Assembly: GCA_938036665.1 (NCBI GenBank)
Contig: CALHWR010000169.1
Location: forward strand, 1 to 9,909
Source of the DNA: an uncultured Collinsella sp.
GTDB taxonomy: Bacteria > Actinomycetota > Coriobacteriia > Coriobacteriales > Coriobacteriaceae
Length of the DNA stretch: 9,909 bases
Reading direction: 5' to 3'
Shown here: positions 7,921 to 9,909 of the stretch, in pieces
How the letters are laid out: every line of letters starts with the position of its first letter
Numbering within the stretch: the first letter of the stretch is position 1
Notes under the pieces: generated by a model
What the model was told of the DNA's origin: nothing
The model's database searches: none
The model's input: the letters and a program-made list of their open reading frames with translations, nothing else
Translations under genes and position numbers: made by a program

Positions 7921-7937
7921 CGGGCATCGTTCGCCCG
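7921..7937. repeat. short hairpin in the yerC leader
   Basis: CGGGC (7921-7925) and GCCCG (7933-7937) form a 5-bp stem around a 7-nt loop, 48 nt upstream of the yerC start. It could be an operator or a leader structure, but it is short enough to arise by chance. Confidence 0.3.
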
Positions 7938-7978
7938 TTCTATGCAATAGGGCAACGCCTGTGGCTTTTGCCCGTAGC

Positions 7979-8009
7979 AGTTTAGCACACCACCAAACTA
8001 AAGCGACAA
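7979..8009 (-). promoter_or_regulatory. yerC: candidate extended -10 promoter for yerC
   Basis: On the minus strand, TGC followed by TAAACT (-10 at 7979-7984) forms an extended -10 element. A weak TTGTCG (8004-8009) stands 19 nt upstream. This would give a leader of about 100 nt that includes the 7921-7937 hairpin. The spacing is longer than ideal, so confidence is low. Confidence 0.3.
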
Positions 8010-8196
8010 AACTCTCTGCCAGCGGCGCGTTTTCTAGGACGAACGCCGTTTTGAAACCGAATGCGCACGCAAGCTCCACGAATATCTGAGACAATGGGCG
8101 CCCAAACAGAGCCGTGCCCGAGCATCTGTCCGAGTTGCAAAGGCATGTGCCTCTCACGCTCCCTCACCACGCCATGCGCAAGAAAGGATTCACACC

Positions 8197-8562
8197 ATGC
8201 GCTTTATGCTCAACTGGCTTTTGACCTCAATCGCCATCGCGATCGCAACGTTTCTCGTCCCCGGCATTCAGCCCTTCGGCATGGCCGACGCCTGGGTCTG
8301 CTTTGCCTTCGTGGGACTGTTCCTCAACATCGTCGACTCGCTCGTTAAGCCGTTCCTGACGGTCATCTCGCTGCCACTCACTATTATCACGCTTGGTATT
8401 TTTCAGCTTGTGGTCAACAGCTTTATGCTCGAGCTGGCCAGCTACCTGTCGGTCAATCTGCTGGGCGCGGGTATCTCCATCGCCAGCTTTGGATCGGCGT
8501 TTATGGGCAGCATCCTGGTATCCATCATGCGCAGCATTCTCGACAGCATCGCCGGAAACTAA
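8197..8562 (+). CDS. YvlD / phage-holin-4-like four-helix membrane protein
   Basis: A 121-residue integral membrane protein of the family often annotated 'phage holin family protein' (COG1950, YvlD-like). Four hydrophobic segments can be read at about residues 3-22, 32-50, 55-84 and 91-115. The family signature is clear in the middle: LNIVDSLVKPFLTVISLPLTIITLGIFQLVVNSFMLEL, with the conserved Asn, Lys-Pro, Pro-Leu and Thr-Leu-Gly positions. Despite the name there is no phage context here, no endolysin and no structural genes, so a chromosomal envelope protein is more likely than a lysis protein; its function is unknown. The ATG at 8197 has a good ribosome-binding site, AGAAAGGA, 8 nt upstream. 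It appears to be a single-gene unit, divergent from yerC and convergent with the Rrf2 gene, with a hairpin terminator 37 nt after the stop. Confidence 0.88.
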   Translation: MRFMLNWLLTSIAIAIATFLVPGIQPFGMADAWVCFAFVGLFLNIVDSLVKPFLTVISLPLTIITLGIFQLVVNSFMLELASYLSVNLLGAGISIASFGSAFMGSILVSIMRSILDSIAGN

Positions 8563-8599
8563 AGCGACCGGATACGGACCACCACAACACGCCAAAACG

Positions 8600-8630
8600 A
8601 AGGCCGTCCATCGCAACGATGGGCGGCCTT
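8600..8630. terminator. bidirectional hairpin terminator between convergent genes
   Basis: AAGGCCGTCCATCG (8600-8613) pairs with CGATGGGCGGCCTT (8617-8630) over 14 bp, with one G-U pair, around the 3-nt loop CAA. On the plus strand the stem is followed by a broken U-rich run (TTGCCATTT). On the minus strand it is followed by CGTTTT. It lies between two convergent genes, 37 nt after one stop and 69 nt after the other, so it probably ends both transcripts, though neither U-tract is ideal. Confidence 0.8.
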
Positions 8631-8699
8631 GCCATTTGTCGAGCCTCAGAGGGCAGGAAAATCTACCATTTCTACCCCGTCCCCCAATAGCAGGTGGGG

Positions 8700-9128
8700 C
8701 TAGATGACGTAGTCGTAGCCCTCGCTGGGGGCGACGAGCGTATCGAGCGTCACGCCATCGAGGTAGTCGTTGATGAGCTTGTCCAGGTTCTTCCACACGT
8801 CGAGCGTGGGGCACTCGTCAGAGCGCGAACAACCCTTGCAGTCGCCATCCAGGCAGGCGACCGGCGCCAGGCTGCCCTCGGTCAGGCGCAAGATCTCGCC
8901 CACCGTGTACTGCTCGGGCGGGCGCGTGAGCACATAGCCGCCGCCCTTGCCGCGCATGCCCGAGAGCATGTTGGCGCGCACGAGCGTAGCCAGAATATTC
9001 TCGAGGTACTTCTCCGAAATCCCCTGGCGCGCCGCGATCTCTTTGAGCGGGATGCGACCGGCCGCCTGATGCTCGGCCAGGTCGACCATAACGCGCAGGG
9101 CATATCTGCCCTTTGTGGAAACCAACAT
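8700..9128 (-). CDS. Rrf2-family transcriptional regulator with four clustered cysteines
   Basis: A 142-residue Rrf2-family regulator. The N-terminal winged helix-turn-helix is typical: STKGRYALRVMVDLA (residues 4-18), IPLKEIAARQGISEKYLENIL (26-46) and the wing RGKGGGYVLTRP (59-70). The dimerisation helix and sensor loop follow, with C92, C97, C100 and C106 (spacing x4, x2, x5) before PTLDVW. E. coli IscR holds its 2Fe-2S cluster with C92, C98, C104 and H107; here the His position is Leu109 and a fourth Cys is present. An Fe-S or thiol-sensing role is plausible but not shown. It is divergent from cysK across a 253-bp promoter region, so control of cysteine synthesis (a CymR-like role) and autoregulation are reasonable inferences. 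The start at 9128 has AAAGG 11 nt upstream. IscR and CymR are possible names; the pattern matches neither exactly, so no symbol is given. Confidence 0.92.
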   Translation of the reverse strand: MLVSTKGRYALRVMVDLAEHQAAGRIPLKEIAARQGISEKYLENILATLVRANMLSGMRGKGGGYVLTRPPEQYTVGEILRLTEGSLAPVACLDGDCKGCSRSDECPTLDVWKNLDKLINDYLDGVTLDTLVAPSEGYDYVI

Positions 9129-9164
9129 ATATAGTGCTGCCTTTCGGTCTTTTAGTCCGTTGAA

Positions 9165-9192
9165 ATTCTAGCCGAAAAATTGGCTTTGAAAA
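9165..9192 (-). promoter_or_regulatory. candidate promoter of the Rrf2 gene
   Basis: On the minus strand a -10 TAGAAT (9165-9170) lies 16 nt downstream of TTTTCA (9187-9192). It would start a transcript about 30 nt before the Rrf2 start codon. The -35 is weak, and the call rests mainly on the -10 and its position. Confidence 0.38.
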
Positions 9193-9233
9193 TACCCGTT
9201 CCGGTCAAGATGGTTAATCAACTTGCAATAATC

Positions 9234-9247
9234 TCCTATTTCCTATT
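9234..9247. repeat. tandem 7-nt direct repeat upstream of the cysK -35
   Basis: TCCTATT occurs twice in a row (9234-9240 and 9241-9247), ending on the first two bases of the cysK -35 element. It may be a regulator half-site pair, or chance in an AT-rich spot. Confidence 0.5.
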
Positions 9248-9274
9248 GCATTACTAGGCTTTGGTGTCTACTAT
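9246..9274 (+). promoter_or_regulatory. cysK: sigma-70 type promoter of cysK
   Basis: TTGCAT (9246-9251) and TACTAT (9269-9274) are separated by exactly 17 nt. The -35 matches four of six consensus bases and the -10 five of six. Transcription would start near 9281, giving a leader of about 100 nt that begins just ahead of the 9284-9323 palindrome. Confidence 0.65.
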
Positions 9275-9283
9275 GCTTCCCAA

Positions 9284-9323
9284 CAGCTAAACGAACAACC
9301 TATAAGGTTTATGGGTTTAGCTG
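9284..9323. repeat. nested palindrome in the cysK leader
   Basis: CAGCTAAAC (9284-9292) is perfectly repeated inverted as GTTTAGCTG (9315-9323). Inside it a second inverted repeat AACCT-ATA-AGGTT (9297-9309) is present. The element begins a few bases after the predicted cysK transcription start. It could be an operator for the divergent Rrf2 regulator or a leader RNA stem-loop. No T-box sequence, SAM riboswitch motif or U-run was recognised. Confidence 0.7.
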
Positions 9324-9331
9324 CTAGACAC

Positions 9332-9349
9332 ACCGTAAAACCACACGGT
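9332..9349. repeat. second inverted repeat in the cysK leader
   Basis: ACCGT (9332-9336) and ACGGT (9345-9349) are inverted around 8 nt. It lies between the nested palindrome and the cysK ribosome-binding site. The arms are short, so this is a candidate only. Confidence 0.4.
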
Positions 9350-9381
9350 ATCCAGTCATTTGAACACTTTGGAGGTTCATC

Positions 9382-9909
9382 ATGAGCAAGGTTTACACGT
9401 CCATCGATCAGCTTATCGGCCACACCCCGCTCCTGGAGCTCACCCACTTTGAGGCCGATGAGGACCTCAAGGCCCGCGTGCTCGTCAAGCTGGAATACTT
9501 CAACCCCGCCGGATCCGTTAAAGACCGCGTCGCCAAGAACATGATTGACGAGGCCGAGAAGGCAGGCAAGCTCGTGCGTGGCGGCGACTACACCATCATC
9601 GAGCCCACGAGCGGCAACACCGGCGTCGGCATCGCCTCGGTGGCGGCCGCCCGCGGCTACAAGGTGATCATCACCATGCCCGAGACCATGTCCGTCGAGC
9701 GCCGCAAGCTGATGCAGGCATACGGTGCGCAGCTCGTGCTCACCGACGGCTCCAAAGGCATGAAGGGCGCTATCGCCAAGGCCGAAGAGTTGCAGAAGGA
9801 GACCCCCAACAGCATCATCGCCGGCCAGTTTGTGAACCCCGCGAACCCGGCCATTCACAAGGCCACGACCGGCCCCGAGATCTGGGAGGACACCGACGGC
9901 AAGGTCGAC
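9382..9909 (+). CDS. cysK: cysteine synthase A (O-acetylserine sulfhydrylase), partial, runs off right edge
   Basis: A pyridoxal-phosphate enzyme that makes L-cysteine from O-acetylserine and sulfide in the cytoplasm. The window holds the first 176 residues. Family signatures are clear: IGHTPLLEL (12-20), the PLP-lysine motif NPAGSVKDR (K47), and the substrate-binding loop [10 protein letters not shown] (74-83), then [21 protein letters not shown] and the [13 protein letters not shown] segment. The glycine-rich phosphate-binding loop lies beyond the edge. The ATG at 9382 has a strong GGAGG 6 nt upstream. It is driven by the promoter at 9246-9274 and is divergent from the Rrf2 regulator. Cystathionine beta-synthase and CysM are related alternatives, but the start of the protein and the motif spelling fit CysK best. 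Confidence 0.95.
   Translation, partial: MSKVYTSIDQLIGHTPLLELTHFEADEDLKARVLVKLEYFNPAGSVKDRVAKNMIDEAEKAGKLVRGGDYTIIEPTSGNTGVGIASVAAARGYKVIITMPETMSVERRKLMQAYGAQLVLTDGSKGMKGAIAKAEELQKETPNSIIAGQFVNPANPAIHKATTGPEIWEDTDGKVD

Larger units (their letters stand above)
7874..8196. other. divergent intergenic region between yerC and the YvlD-like gene
   Basis: This 323-bp stretch separates two divergent genes and holds no gene I can support. It should contain promoters for both. A possible extended -10 for yerC is at 7979-7987 and a small hairpin lies at 7921-7937. For the plus-strand gene I see a good ribosome-binding site (AGAAAGGA, 8181-8188) but no convincing promoter hexamers. The rightmost 150 bases, with TTGAAACC and AATATCTGAGACAAT, are the most likely place. 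Confidence 0.6.

Noticed and set aside
7870..8157. A 95-codon minus-strand frame ending in an ATGA overlap with yerC
   Set aside because: The overlap looks operon-like, but the product is unlike any family I know, and there is no good ribosome-binding site. It would fill the only promoter space between two divergent genes.
8197..8562. Evidence of a prophage because of the holin-like protein
   Set aside because: YvlD-like four-helix proteins are common chromosomal genes, and no other phage gene, attachment site or integrase is present.
8655..8700. Possible hairpin with C-runs and G-runs just after the Rrf2 stop
   Set aside because: Pairing is short and ambiguous and no U-tract follows; the hairpin at 8600-8630 is a far better terminator.
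9275..9381. A cysteine T-box or SAM riboswitch in the cysK leader
   Set aside because: The leader is only about 100 nt and lacks the T-box TGGNACCGCG-type sequence, SAM riboswitch core motifs and a terminator with a U-run.
9271..9858. A 195-codon minus-strand frame opposite cysK
   Set aside because: Antisense shadow of a clearly recognisable cysteine synthase; it also covers the cysK promoter and leader.

Overview
This 9.9 kb window is ordinary chromosomal DNA from a high-GC Gram-positive bacterium. The best guess is a gut Coriobacteriia such as Collinsella. That rests on overall protein flavour and gene content (AddAB, YerC, an Rrf2 regulator beside cysK) and no database search was possible. 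No phage, plasmid, CRISPR, tRNA or rRNA sequence was seen.

Layout. (1) Positions 1-399, minus strand: the N-terminal 133 residues of the DNA polymerase III alpha subunit (dnaE), running off the left edge. (2) 400-575: a gap with a candidate dnaE promoter and a striking 20-bp hairpin. (3) 576-7388, minus strand: addB then addA, 3 nt apart, encoding the two subunits of an AddAB-type helicase-nuclease for double-strand break repair. (4) 7574-7873, minus strand: yerC, a small TrpR-like DNA-binding protein, with a textbook intrinsic terminator separating it from addB. (5) 7874-8196: a 323-bp divergent intergenic region. (6) 8197-8562, plus strand: a four-helix YvlD/holin-4-like membrane protein. 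(7) 8600-8630: a strong hairpin that probably terminates transcription from both sides. (8) 8700-9128, minus strand: an Rrf2-family regulator with four clustered cysteines. (9) 9129-9381: a divergent regulatory region with a good sigma-70 promoter and nested palindromes. (10) 9382 to the right edge, plus strand: cysteine synthase (cysK), truncated by the window.

Functionally, the left two thirds is replication and recombinational repair: AddAB resects broken ends for recombination and DnaE is a replicative polymerase. The right end is a likely sulfur-metabolism regulatory pair, an Rrf2 sensor facing the cysteine synthase gene it may control. I see no clearly new multi-gene system. The points most worth a second look are molecular. 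AddB lacks a Walker A motif and two of the usual iron-sulfur cysteines, but has a possible replacement ligand set. The AddB linker carries an in-frame 18-bp tandem repeat. DnaE has a roughly 60-residue insertion inside an apparently metal-competent PHP domain. The cysteine pattern of the Rrf2 protein differs from IscR. Finally, there are the cysK leader palindromes and the addA-dnaE hairpin.
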